In this document: positions 25,919-35,593 of the stretch, one piece after another | How positions within the stretch are numbered: the stretch's first letter is position 1 | Layout: every line of letters starts with the position of its first letter | Source of the DNA: Bisbaumannia sp015645095 | GTDB taxonomy: Bacteria; Pseudomonadota; Gammaproteobacteria; Pseudomonadales; Halomonadaceae | Direction of reading: 5' to 3' | DNA: 64,000 nt | NCBI GenBank assembly: GCA_036871055.1 | Contig: CP141893.1 | Span: forward strand, 1,116,001 to 1,180,000 | Notes under the pieces: model-generated | The model's input: the letters and a program-made list of their open reading frames with translations, nothing else | The model's database searches: none | Told to the model about the DNA's origin: nothing | Program-made: the position numbers and the translations under genes

Positions 25919-26164
25919 ATGTCCAAAGGACAGTCCCTTCAAGACCCGTATCTGAACATCCTGCGCAAGGAGCGTATTCCGGTGTCCATCTTCCTGGTCA
26001 ACGGTATCAAGCTGCAGGGTCAGATCGAGTCCTTCGACCAGTTCGTTATTCTGCTGCGTAACACCGTGAGCCAGATGGTTTACAAGCACGCCATCTCCAC
26101 CGTGGTGCCGTCCCGCAATGTGCGCCTGCCGGCGCAGGATCCCGCGGCGGCGCAGGAATCTTGA
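25919..26164 (+). CDS. hfq: RNA chaperone Hfq
   Basis: Hexameric Sm-like protein that pairs small RNAs with mRNAs. It is short, 81 residues, without the long E. coli tail. KGQSLQDPYLNILRKERI, the Sm1 segment and the Sm2 YKHAISTVVPSR are all conserved. AGGGAG at about 25906-25911 fixes ATG 25919, although the frame stays open to 25832. hflX begins 14 bp downstream. Confidence 0.97.
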   Translation: MSKGQSLQDPYLNILRKERIPVSIFLVNGIKLQGQIESFDQFVILLRNTVSQMVYKHAISTVVPSRNVRLPAQDPAAAQES

Positions 26165-26178
26165 TCGCGAGGTAGTGA

Positions 26179-27498
26179 TTGTTTTTTGAACGCCCCGACG
26201 CCGGTGAAACGGCGATCCTCGTCCATGTCGACTTCCAGGACGAACGCGAGCGCGAAGATCCGGGTGAATTCCTGGAGCTGGTGCGTTCCGCCGGCGCCGA
26301 GCCGGCTACCCTGCTCAGTGGTAGCCGGCATCGGCCCGATTCCCGCACCTTTATCGGCAGCGGCAAGCTCGAGGAGCTGCGCGAGCTGCTGGCGGTGCAC
26401 CATGCCGAACTGGTGATCTTCAACCACGGCCTGAGCCCCTCCCAGGAGCGCAACCTGGAGCGGAGCCTCAAGTGCCGGGTGCTCGATCGTACCGGCCTGA
26501 TTCTCGATATCTTCGCCCAGCGGGCGAGGACCCACGAAGGCAAGCTGCAGGTCGAGCTGGCCCAGCTGGAATACATGTCCACCCGCCTGGTGCGTGGCTG
26601 GACCCACCTGGAGCGCCAGAAGGGCGGTATCGGCCTGCGCGGCCCCGGTGAGACCCAGCTGGAGACCGACCGTCGCCTGCTGCGGGCCCGCATCAAGGCG
26701 ATCCACAAGCGCCTCGACAAGGTGCGCAGTCAGCGCGACCAGAACCGCCGCGCCCGGGCTCGGGCCGAGATTCCCAGCGTCTCCCTGGTGGGCTACACCA
26801 ACGCCGGCAAATCAACGCTCTTCAACGCGCTCACCGAGTCCGGCGTCTATGCCGCCGACCAGCTCTTCGCTACCCTCGACCCCACCCTGCGCCGTCTCGA
26901 GATCGACGACGTGGGCCCGGTGGTGCTGGCGGACACGGTGGGCTTTATCCGCCACCTGCCCCACAAGTTGGTGGAGGCCTTCCGGGCCACCCTCCAGGAG
27001 GCCGCCGAGGCGACCCTGCTGGTGCATGTGATCGATGCCGCCGACCCCGACCGGGAGCTCAACGTGGAGCAGGTCGAGGCGGTGCTCAAGGAGATCGGTG
27101 CCGACCAGATTCCTTGCCTGCGGGTGATGAACAAGATCGACCTGCTCGATAGCGCGCCACGCATCGAACGCGATGGCGAAGGGCGTCCCGAGGTGGTGTG
27201 GCTCTCGGCCCAGAGCGGCCAGGGGCTGGAGCTGCTGGGCGAGGCCCTCTCCGGCTGCCTGGCCGGTGACGTGGTGGACACCGAGCTCTCCCTGGCGCCG
27301 AGCCAGGGGCGCCTGCGGGCCGCCCTGCACGAGCTGGGTGCGGTGCGTCAGGAACACTTCGACGAGCAGGGCCGGACCCGGCTCGAGGTGCGCCTGCCAC
27401 GGCGTGACTTTTTGCAGTTGATGGCGCGCCTCGGCGAGAATGCCGACGACTACTTGCCGCCGGCGCAGCGCGAGGCGCGGGCGGAGTGGGAGCTCTAG
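26179..27498 (+). CDS. hflX: Ribosome-splitting GTPase HflX
   Basis: GTPase that binds 50S subunits and rescues stalled or heat-damaged ribosomes. The 439-residue protein opens with TTG (MFFERPDAGETAILVHVDF) behind GAGGT at 26169-26173; the next residues line up with E. coli HflX, so TTG is credible. The N-terminal domain has GSRHRPDSRTFIGSGK, the linker GIGLRGPGETQLE, and the G domain GYTNAGKSTLFN, DTVGFI and NKID. It lies in the hfq-hflX-hflK-hflC order. Confidence 0.95.
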   Translation: MFFERPDAGETAILVHVDFQDEREREDPGEFLELVRSAGAEPATLLSGSRHRPDSRTFIGSGKLEELRELLAVHHAELVIFNHGLSPSQERNLERSLKCRVLDRTGLILDIFAQRARTHEGKLQVELAQLEYMSTRLVRGWTHLERQKGGIGLRGPGETQLETDRRLLRARIKAIHKRLDKVRSQRDQNRRARARAEIPSVSLVGYTNAGKSTLFNALTESGVYAADQLFATLDPTLRRLEIDDVGPVVLADTVGFIRHLPHKLVEAFRATLQEAAEATLLVHVIDAADPDRELNVEQVEAVLKEIGADQIPCLRVMNKIDLLDSAPRIERDGEGRPEVVWLSAQSGQGLELLGEALSGCLAGDVVDTELSLAPSQGRLRAALHELGAVRQEHFDEQGRTRLEVRLPRRDFLQLMARLGENADDYLPPAQREARAEWEL

Positions 27499-27607
27499 CA
27501 TGACGGAGTTCCTCGGAATGATGGCGTTGCGCTACGCCGGGTGATCGTCGAGGCGAGGCCCGGTAGACGGATTCAAGGCGATTCAATGCATAGTGTGGAG
27601 ACGACGT

Positions 27608-28822
27608 ATGGCTTGGAATGAGCCTGGTGGTGGCAAACAGCATGACCCCTGGAGCGGGGGCGGCCGTCGCGGTGGCGGCGGTGGTGGAGGTAACGGGGGC
27701 AATCAGGGCCCGCCCGACCTCGACGAGGCGCTGAAGAAGTTCCAGGACAAGCTCAATGGCATGCTCGGTGGCCGCGGTGGCAAGGGCGGTGGCGGCAAAG
27801 GCGGCAAGGGGGGCGGCGGTCGCCGCAACACCTTCGCCCTGCCGGGTCTATTGATCATCGTCGCCCTGGCGATCTGGGCCGCCTCGGGCTTCTATCTGGT
27901 CGATCAGTCCGAACGGGGCGTGGTGCTGCGTTTCGGCAAGTTCCAGGAAGTGGTCAGCCCGGGCCTGCACTGGAACCCGCCGTTGATCGATGACGTGCGC
28001 ATGGTCAACGTCACCCGGGTGCGCTCGCTGACCCAGACCCAGTCGATGCTGACCCGCGACGAGAACATCGTCGAGGTCGAGATCTCGGCCCAGTACCAGG
28101 TCGCCAACCCCCGCGACTTCGTGCTCAACGTGCGTAATCCGCAGCTCTCCATCGAGAATGCCCTCGACTCCGCGCTGCGCCACGTGGTCGGTGGCACCGA
28201 GATGATCGATATCCTCACCTCCGGTCGTGAGATCCTGGGTAGCTCCGTGGCCAGCCGCCTGCAGTCCTACCTGGACAGCTACGGCACCGGTATCCGTCTG
28301 CAGACCATCAACATCGAGTCGACCTCGGCACCGGGGCCGGTGATCGATGCCTTCGACGACGTGATTCGCGCCCGCGAGGATCGTCAGCGCACCATCAACG
28401 AGGGCATGGCCTACGCCAACGCGGTGATTCCCGCCGCCCAGGGTCAGGCCCAGCGCATCATCGAGCAGGGCCAGGGTTATCGCGAGTCGGTGGTGGCCGA
28501 GGCTCAGGGTCAGGCCAACCGCTTCCTGTCGATGCTGACCGAGTACCAGAACGCGCCGGAGATCATGCGTGAGCGTCTCTACCTGGATGCCATCAGCGAG
28601 GTGCTGAGCGGCACCGACAAGGTACTGATGGACGTCAGTGACAATGCGCCTCTGATGTACCTGCCGCTGGATCAGCTGCGTTCCGGCCAGAGCGGCCGTT
28701 CCCAGGACGGCAGCCAGTACGATGACGACCAGCGCCTCGATCCCCAGGTGCTGGACCGGTTGCGCAGCAGCCAGACCCAGACGGGTAACCAGAGCAGCAG
28801 CATTCGCAGGGAGGGCCGCTAA
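27608..28822 (+). CDS. hflK: HflK subunit of the FtsH protease modulator
   Basis: Inner-membrane SPFH/band-7 protein that forms a cage with HflC around FtsH. The 404-residue protein has a glycine- and lysine-rich cytosolic N terminus (about 1-75, largely GGGG and GGKGG runs), one transmembrane segment (about 78-98, LIIVALAIWAASGFYLV) and the band-7 domain starting DQSERGVVLRFG. GGAG at about 27596 supports ATG 27608. hflC starts on the base after its stop codon. Confidence 0.95.
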   Translation: MAWNEPGGGKQHDPWSGGGRRGGGGGGGNGGNQGPPDLDEALKKFQDKLNGMLGGRGGKGGGGKGGKGGGGRRNTFALPGLLIIVALAIWAASGFYLVDQSERGVVLRFGKFQEVVSPGLHWNPPLIDDVRMVNVTRVRSLTQTQSMLTRDENIVEVEISAQYQVANPRDFVLNVRNPQLSIENALDSALRHVVGGTEMIDILTSGREILGSSVASRLQSYLDSYGTGIRLQTINIESTSAPGPVIDAFDDVIRAREDRQRTINEGMAYANAVIPAAQGQAQRIIEQGQGYRESVVAEAQGQANRFLSMLTEYQNAPEIMRERLYLDAISEVLSGTDKVLMDVSDNAPLMYLPLDQLRSGQSGRSQDGSQYDDDQRLDPQVLDRLRSSQTQTGNQSSSIRREGR

Positions 28823-29704
28823 GTGATCAATAACCGTTCCTTGCTGATCGTCGGCGGCCTGGCCGCCGTCGCCTGGCTGGCCAGCAACAGCCTCTATATC
28901 GTCGATGAGACCGAGCGCGCCGTGAAGCTGCGCTTCGGTGAGGTGATCGAGGAAAACATCCAGCCGGGGCTGCACTTCAAGGTGCCCATCACCCAGACGG
29001 TGCGCAAGTTCGACACCCGGGTGCTGACCCTGGACACCGACACCAGCCGTTACCTGACCCTGGAGCAGAAGGCGGTGATCGTCGACTCCTTCGTCAAGTG
29101 GCAGGTGGTCAACCCGACCCGCTACTACGAGGCCACCGCCGGTGACGAGATGATGGCCGTGCGCCTGATTCAGCCGCGGGTCGACGAGAGCCTGCGTAAC
29201 GAGTTCGGTCGCCTCGACCTGCAGCAGATCATCGCCGAGCGACGCGATGACCTGATGACTGGTCCGACCCGCGACCTGGACAGCCTGCTGCGGGAAGAGC
29301 TGGGCGTGGCGATCCGTGACGTGCGGGTCAAGCGGATCGACCTGCCGGAGGACGTCTCCGCGGCGGTCTTCGACCGCATGCGCTCCGAGCGTGAGCGGGA
29401 GGCCCGCGAGTGGCGCGCCCAGGGTCAGGAAGAGGCCGAGCGGATTCGCGCCAACGCCGACCGCCGTCGCCAGGTGCTGCTGGCCCAGGCCAACGAGCGG
29501 GCCGAGACCCTGCGCGGTGAAGGCGACGCCGAGGCCGCGGCCATCTTCTCTCAGGCTTACCAGCAGGATTCGGAGTTCTTCTCCTTCTACCGCAGCCTGA
29601 ATGCCTACCGGGAGACCTTCAGCGGTGGCGGCAACATGATGGTGCTGGAACCCTCCAGCGACTTCTTCCGCTACCTCAACAGCCCCCGGCCGACCGGCAA
29701 CTGA
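28823..29704 (+). CDS. hflC: HflC subunit of the FtsH protease modulator
   Basis: Partner of HflK, 293 residues, with one N-terminal transmembrane anchor (about 6-24) and a periplasmic band-7 domain beginning DETERAVKLRFGEV. It starts with GTG at 28823, directly abutting the hflK TAA, so translation is probably coupled. The helical QEEAERIRANADRRRQVLLA region is typical of the family. Two hairpins with T runs follow. Confidence 0.95.
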   Translation: MINNRSLLIVGGLAAVAWLASNSLYIVDETERAVKLRFGEVIEENIQPGLHFKVPITQTVRKFDTRVLTLDTDTSRYLTLEQKAVIVDSFVKWQVVNPTRYYEATAGDEMMAVRLIQPRVDESLRNEFGRLDLQQIIAERRDDLMTGPTRDLDSLLREELGVAIRDVRVKRIDLPEDVSAAVFDRMRSEREREAREWRAQGQEEAERIRANADRRRQVLLAQANERAETLRGEGDAEAAAIFSQAYQQDSEFFSFYRSLNAYRETFSGGGNMMVLEPSSDFFRYLNSPRPTGN

Positions 29705-29711
29705 GGTCGGT

Positions 29712-29745
29712 CCCCGGCGATGCCAGGCGCGTCGCCGGGGTTTAT
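29712..29745 (+). terminator. Terminator after hflC
   Basis: CCCCGGCGA (29712-29720) pairs with TCGCCGGGG (29732-29740) over 11 bases, followed by TTTAT. Probably ends the hfq-hflC transcript, helped by the second hairpin at 29775. Confidence 0.6.
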
Positions 29746-29774
29746 CCCGGGGCCAAACGTGGTAGACTCCCGAA

Positions 29775-29797
29775 ACCGGGCGTGGCCCGGTTTTTTT
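29775..29797 (+). terminator. Strong rho-independent terminator before hisZ
   Basis: ACCGGGC (29775-29781) and GCCCGGT (29785-29791) around a 3-base loop, then a run of seven T. Suggests that hisZ and purA have their own promoter in the following 140 bp. Confidence 0.8.
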
Positions 29798-29939
29798 GTG
29801 GCCCAAGCACAGGTTTTCGGGCCCCGAATTCCTTACGAGGCCCGGCGTGGGGCCATGCCGGGCGGCTTTCCGGCCCTTCCATGGGACGGCGCGCGGTCGC
29901 GCCATGCCCGGGCCAACGAATACTGGCAGGACAGAACAC

Positions 29940-31121
29940 ATGACCATCGCTGACCGCTGGCTGCTTCCCGACGGCATGGACGAAGTGCTGCCGCCTCAGG
30001 CGGCACGGATGGAGGAGCTGCGCCGTGGGCTGCTCGACCTCTATCACCGCTGGGGCTATGACCAGGTGATGCCGCCGCCCGTGGAGTTTCTCGACTCCCT
30101 GCTCACTGGGACCGGCACCGACCTGGAACTCCAGACCTTCAAGCTCACCGACCAGTTGACCGGCCGCATGATGGGCGTCAGCGCCGACGTCACCCCCCAG
30201 GTGGCGCGCATGGATGCCCACTCCCTGCATCGTCAGGGGCCGGTGCGGCTCTGCTACTGCACCAATGTACTGCGCGCCACCGCCGACCAGCACCAGGGCG
30301 GCCGCAGTCCGGTGCAGGTCGGCCTGGAGCTGTTCGGTCATGCCGGCCTCGAAGCCGACCTGGAGGTCCTGCGCCTGGCGCTGGAGTCCCTCTCCGCCGC
30401 CGGCGCCGGCGAGATGCACCTGGCCCTGGGCCATATCGGCATCTACCGCAGCCTGGTGCAGGCCGCCGAGCTGGAGCCGGCCCAGGAGCGCGCCCTGTTC
30501 GAGGCCCTGGAGCTGAAGTCTCCCGGCGAGGTGGCGGCCCGGGTCGCCGAGAGCGTCGAGGATCCGGTCCTGGCCGAGATGTTCCTGGCGCTGGTCCACC
30601 TGCATGGGGGGCCCGAGGTGCTGGAGCAGGCCCGTGCCGCCTTCGCCGAGGCGCCGGCTCCGGTGGGAGCGGCCCTGGACCAGCTGCGTGAGCTGTGTGC
30701 CGGGGTGGCCGCCGACTACCCCCGGGTGACCCTCTATTTCGACCTGGCGGAGCTGCGCGGCTATCAGTACCACACCGGCATGATGTTCGCCGCCTATGTG
30801 CCCGGCTACGGCCAGGCGCTCGCCAAGGGCGGGCGCTATGATGATACCGGTCGGGTCTTCGGCCGGGCGCGCCCGGCCACCGGCTTCTCCATGGACCTCA
30901 AGCTGCTGGCGTCGCTGGCGGTGGAGGAGCCCCCCTGCGACGGGATCTGGGCGCCCGCCGAGGAGGAGGCGGCCCTGGCCGAGGTGGTGGCTCGGCTGCG
31001 TCAGGACGGCGAGCGGGTGATCCAGGCATTGCCCGGTCAGCGCACCGGCCCGGCCGAGCACCGCTGCAATCGCCGGCTGGTGCGCCTGGGCGAGGATTGG
31101 CAGGTCTCCCCCCTGGCCTGA
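29940..31121 (+). CDS. hisZ: ATP phosphoribosyltransferase regulatory subunit HisZ
   Basis: A catalytically inactive relative of histidyl-tRNA synthetase that activates and regulates the short form of HisG in histidine synthesis. The 394-residue protein begins MTIADRWLLPDGMDEVLPPQA. It keeps the class II fold marks (TPQVARMDA, RLCYCTNVLRA, the AKGGRYDD-type motif) but has no C-terminal anticodon-binding domain. Position between hflC and purA is as in Pseudomonas. Its presence predicts a short HisG elsewhere. The frame opens earlier, but ATG 29940 matches family starts. Confidence 0.93.
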   Translation: MTIADRWLLPDGMDEVLPPQAARMEELRRGLLDLYHRWGYDQVMPPPVEFLDSLLTGTGTDLELQTFKLTDQLTGRMMGVSADVTPQVARMDAHSLHRQGPVRLCYCTNVLRATADQHQGGRSPVQVGLELFGHAGLEADLEVLRLALESLSAAGAGEMHLALGHIGIYRSLVQAAELEPAQERALFEALELKSPGEVAARVAESVEDPVLAEMFLALVHLHGGPEVLEQARAAFAEAPAPVGAALDQLRELCAGVAADYPRVTLYFDLAELRGYQYHTGMMFAAYVPGYGQALAKGGRYDDTGRVFGRARPATGFSMDLKLLASLAVEEPPCDGIWAPAEEEAALAEVVARLRQDGERVIQALPGQRTGPAEHRCNRRLVRLGEDWQVSPLA

Positions 31122-31181
31122 AAGGGGAGCGGGGCGCCCCCGGGCGCCATTGGCGGATTCTTCGATCAAGAGACGAGAGCA

Positions 31182-32477
31182 ATGGGCAAGAACGTAGTCG
31201 TACTGGGCACCCAATGGGGTGATGAAGGCAAGGGCAAGGTCGTCGACCTGCTGACCGAGTCGGCCAGCGCCGTGGTGCGCTTCCAGGGGGGCCATAATGC
31301 CGGCCATACCCTGGTCATCGACGGCGAGAAGACCGTCCTGCACCTGATTCCCTCCGGGATCCTGCGTGACGACAAGACCTGCGTCATCGGCAACGGCGTG
31401 GTGCTGTCGCCGGAGGCGCTGATCAAGGAGATCCGCGAGCTGGAGGCCAAGGGTGTGCCGGTGCGCGAGCGCCTGCGTCTGTCGCCCTCCTGCCCGCTGA
31501 TCCTGCCCTACCATGTGCGCCTGGATCAGGCCCGCGAGAAGGCTCGCGGCGTGGCCAAGATCGGCACCACCGGCCGTGGTATCGGTCCGGCCTACGAGGA
31601 CAAGGTGGCGCGCCGCGGCCTGCGCCTGGGCGACATGCTGCACCGCGAGCGCTTCGCCTCCAAGCTGGGCGAGGTGCTCGACTACCATAACTTCGTGCTG
31701 ACCCAGTATCACGGCGAGGCACCGGTGGACTTCCAGCAGGTGCTGGACGAGGCCCTGGAGATGGCCGAGGAGCTGCGCCCCATGGTCTGCGATGCCGTGG
31801 GCCTGGTCCACGACTTCCGCAAGAAGGGCGAGAACATCCTCTTCGAGGGCGCCCAGGGCTCGCTGCTGGATATCGACCACGGCACCTACCCCTTCGTGAC
31901 CAGCTCCAACACCACCGCGGGTGGTACCGCCACCGGCTCCGGCGTGGGTCCCCTCTACCTGGACTACGTGCTGGGCATCACCAAGGCCTACACCACTCGG
32001 GTCGGCTCCGGTCCCTTCCCCACCGAGCTGTTCGACGAGTTCGGTCGCCACCTGGCGGAAAAGGGCCACGAGTTCGGCGCCACCACCGGCCGCGCCCGTC
32101 GCTGCGGCTGGTTCGACGCGGTGGCCCTGCGTCACGCGGTGCAGATCAACTCCGTCTCCGGCCTCTGCCTGACCAAGCTCGACGTCCTCGATGGGCTGGA
32201 GAATATCCGCGTCTGCGTGGGCTATCGCAGCAAGGATGGCGACGTCCTGGATACCCCGGTGGATTCCGAGGGCTACGAGGCCATCGAGCCGCTCTACGAG
32301 GACCTGCCCGGCTGGAGCGAGTCGACCCTGGGCGCCAAGCGCCTGGAAGAGCTGCCCGAGAACGCCCGCGCCTATATCCGCTACCTGGAGAAGCAGGTGG
32401 GCACGCCCATCGATATCATCTCCACCGGCCCGGATCGCAACGAGACCATCGTGCTGCGTAACCCGTTCGAAGGGTAA
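31182..32477 (+). CDS. purA: Adenylosuccinate synthetase
   Basis: GTP-dependent synthesis of adenylosuccinate from IMP and aspartate, first step to AMP. The 431-residue protein has GTQWGDEGKGKVVD at the N terminus (catalytic Asp, P-loop), QGGHNAGHT, GTTGRGIGPAYEDKVARRG and TTTGRARRCGWFD. Standard length. A strong terminator follows. Confidence 0.98.
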   Translation: MGKNVVVLGTQWGDEGKGKVVDLLTESASAVVRFQGGHNAGHTLVIDGEKTVLHLIPSGILRDDKTCVIGNGVVLSPEALIKEIRELEAKGVPVRERLRLSPSCPLILPYHVRLDQAREKARGVAKIGTTGRGIGPAYEDKVARRGLRLGDMLHRERFASKLGEVLDYHNFVLTQYHGEAPVDFQQVLDEALEMAEELRPMVCDAVGLVHDFRKKGENILFEGAQGSLLDIDHGTYPFVTSSNTTAGGTATGSGVGPLYLDYVLGITKAYTTRVGSGPFPTELFDEFGRHLAEKGHEFGATTGRARRCGWFDAVALRHAVQINSVSGLCLTKLDVLDGLENIRVCVGYRSKDGDVLDTPVDSEGYEAIEPLYEDLPGWSESTLGAKRLEELPENARAYIRYLEKQVGTPIDIISTGPDRNETIVLRNPFEG

Positions 32478-32494
32478 GTGGGTCGAGGTATAAG

Positions 32495-32518
32495 AGGGCG
32501 CCCCCGGGCGCCCTTTTT
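32495..32518 (+). terminator. Terminator after purA
   Basis: AGGGCGCC (32495-32502) pairs with GGCGCCCT (32507-32514), followed by TTTTT. Separates purA from the suf operon. Confidence 0.88.
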
Positions 32519-32539
32519 CGTGGGCAGTTGATAGGCGTT

Positions 32540-32558
32540 GCCAATGAGAATAATTGGC
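32540..32558. promoter_or_regulatory. Fur-box-like site upstream of the suf operon
   Basis: GCCAATGAGAATAATTGGC is a 19-bp near-palindrome (GCCAAT/ATTGGC) that agrees with the classical Fur box GATAATGATAATCATTATC at 13 of 19 positions. It lies about 100 bp before the promoter of the regulator gene. Iron control of SUF would fit known biology. Confidence 0.5.
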
Positions 32559-32616
32559 GTTAATGATCCGAACGCCGTCGAACCGGCGTCGATCATGGCG
32601 TTTTGCGTCGCCCCTC

Positions 32617-32653
32617 TTCACAAGTCGATCCATACAGGACTAAAATGGTACCC
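32617..32653 (+). promoter_or_regulatory. suf promoter with an overlapping Rrf2-type site
   Basis: TTCACA (32617-32622) and TAAAAT (32641-32646) are 18 bp apart. The -10 lies within ATACAGGACTAAAATGGTACCC (32632-32653), whose GACTAAAAT half resembles IscR type 1 sites (GACTRWWWYAGTC). The first gene encodes an Rrf2 regulator, so autorepression is likely. Both assignments are by eye. Confidence 0.45.
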
Positions 32654-32705
32654 AATTCGAGCGGGGCGCCTGTGAGGCGCCCGTCACGGGGGTAGGGACA
32701 ACGGC

Positions 32706-33173
32706 ATGATGAAGCTCTCCAGGCTGACCGATTACGCCGCGGTGGTGATGGCCCAGATCGCCCGTCAGCCGCAGCAGCCCCATGCGGCGGCGGAGCTGGC
32801 CGAGGCGGTGAAGCTGCCGCACCCCACCGTCAGCAAGACCCTGAAGATGCTGGTCAAGGCCGGGCTCCTGGAGTCCCAGCGCGGTGCCCAGGGCGGCTAT
32901 CGTCTGGCGCGACCGGCCCACGAGATCACCGCCATCGACATCATCACCGCCATCGAGGGCCCCGTGGCCATGACCGAGTGCAGTCAGAGCGATGGCGACT
33001 GCGACCTGCTCGATACCTGCGGGGTCGCCGACAACTGGCAGCGGGTCTCGCTGGCGGTGCGCACCCTGCTCGACAGCGTGACCCTGGCCCACCTGGCCCA
33101 GACCGCGCCCATCAAATTACCGGTCCGGCTGCCCATCCAGAGCATCGATCTGGGCGCCACCGCCGACACCTGA
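32706..33173 (+). CDS. SUF-system Rrf2-family Fe-S regulator
   Basis: A 155-residue Rrf2/IscR-family regulator of the type that heads suf operons in gammaproteobacteria lacking isc. The winged helix spans about 1-75 (KLSRLTDYAAVVM, LPHPTVSKTLKML, wing GAQGGYRLARP). Three cysteines (C-x6-C-x5-C in CSQSDGDCDLLDTC) are placed like the IscR cluster ligands. Start is ATG 32706, with a second ATG next to it. It probably senses Fe-S status and controls this operon. Confidence 0.88.
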   Translation: MMKLSRLTDYAAVVMAQIARQPQQPHAAAELAEAVKLPHPTVSKTLKMLVKAGLLESQRGAQGGYRLARPAHEITAIDIITAIEGPVAMTECSQSDGDCDLLDTCGVADNWQRVSLAVRTLLDSVTLAHLAQTAPIKLPVRLPIQSIDLGATADT

Positions 33174-33219
33174 ATTGCCCAAAGGGCTCGAACGCAACCG
33201 CCCGGGAGGGGGAAAGACC

Positions 33220-34662
<1,443 letters not shown>

Positions 34663-34679
34663 GGCAACGGCTGCACGAC

Positions 34680-34737
34680 GCCGGCCTCCTGTAGGAGCCC
34701 GCTTCAGCGGGCGAAAGGTTTCCTCCGCGAGGCCGGC
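34680..34737. repeat. REP-like palindrome between sufB and sufC
   Basis: Outer arms GCCGGCCTC (34680-34688) and GAGGCCGGC (34729-34737) enclose GTAGGAGCCCGCTTCAGCGGGCGA, with inner stem GCCCGC/GCGGGC (34697-34702, 34707-34712). The GTAGGAGC...GCGGGCGAA word closely resembles Pseudomonas-type REP sequences. It lies inside the operon, where it could stabilise the sufB end of the mRNA. Confidence 0.75.
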
Positions 34738-34840
34738 CTGTGCCCCGAAACCATCGCTGATAACGCGCCTAGTCCGCCGTCAAGCCATATAACGTTTCCC
34801 CAGTCGCCGCGGCGGCTGGCCAGATCAAAAGGTAGTCACG

Positions 34841-35593
34841 ATGCTCGAAGTCAAGGATCTCCACGTCACGGTCGAGGGCAAGCATATCCTCAAGGGCCTC
34901 AACCTCACCGTCGCGGCGGGCCAGGTGCACGCCATCATGGGCCCCAACGGCGCCGGCAAGTCGACCCTCTCGGCGGTGATCGCCGGCAAGGAGGGCTATG
35001 AGGTGACCCAGGGCAGCATCACCTTCGACGGCCAGGACGTGCTGGAGATGGAGATCGAGGAGCGCGCCAGGGCCGGCCTGCTGCTGGGCTTCCAGTACCC
35101 GGTGGAGATTCCCGGGGTGAAGAACATCTACCTGCTCAAGGCGGCCCTCAACGCCAAGCGCGAGGCCGAGGGACTGGGCGAGATCCCGGCGCCGGAATTC
35201 ATGAAGCTGATCAAGGAGAAGATCGCCTTCATGAAGATGGACGCCAGCTTCCTGCAGCGCGCCGTCAACGAGGGCTTCTCCGGCGGCGAGAAGAAGCGCA
35301 ACGAGATTTTGCAGATGCTGGTGCTGCAGCCCAAGCTGGCACTGCTCGACGAGATCGATTCCGGCCTCGACATCGATGCCATGAAGGTGGTGGCCGATGG
35401 CGTCAACTCCCTGCGCGCCGCGGATCGCGCCATCCTCATGGTCACCCACTACCAGCGCCTGCTCGACCATATCACCCCCGACGTGGTGCATGTGCTGGTG
35501 GATGGCCGCATCGTCAAGTCCGGCGATGCGGAGCTCGCCAAGGAGCTCGAGGCGCGGGGTTATGACTGGGTGCTGGAGGAGTCTGCGGCATGA
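34841..35593 (+). CDS. sufC: SUF complex ATPase SufC
   Basis: ABC-type ATPase that drives conformational change in SufBCD. The 250-residue protein has Walker A GPNGAGKST, signature FSGGEKKRNEI and Walker B LALLDEIDSGLD; EIDSGLD in place of the usual DEPTSALD is characteristic of SufC. It overlaps sufD by 4 bp (ATGA). Confidence 0.97.
   Translation: MLEVKDLHVTVEGKHILKGLNLTVAAGQVHAIMGPNGAGKSTLSAVIAGKEGYEVTQGSITFDGQDVLEMEIEERARAGLLLGFQYPVEIPGVKNIYLLKAALNAKREAEGLGEIPAPEFMKLIKEKIAFMKMDASFLQRAVNEGFSGGEKKRNEILQMLVLQPKLALLDEIDSGLDIDAMKVVADGVNSLRAADRAILMVTHYQRLLDHITPDVVHVLVDGRIVKSGDAELAKELEARGYDWVLEESAA

Noticed and set aside
31133..31148. GGCGCCC/GGGCGCC hairpin between hisZ and purA as a terminator
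   Set aside because: No T run follows; more likely an mRNA hairpin within one transcript.
29742..32633. 963-residue minus-strand frame opposite hisZ and purA
   Set aside because: Spans two clear plus-strand genes and has the composition of an antisense frame.
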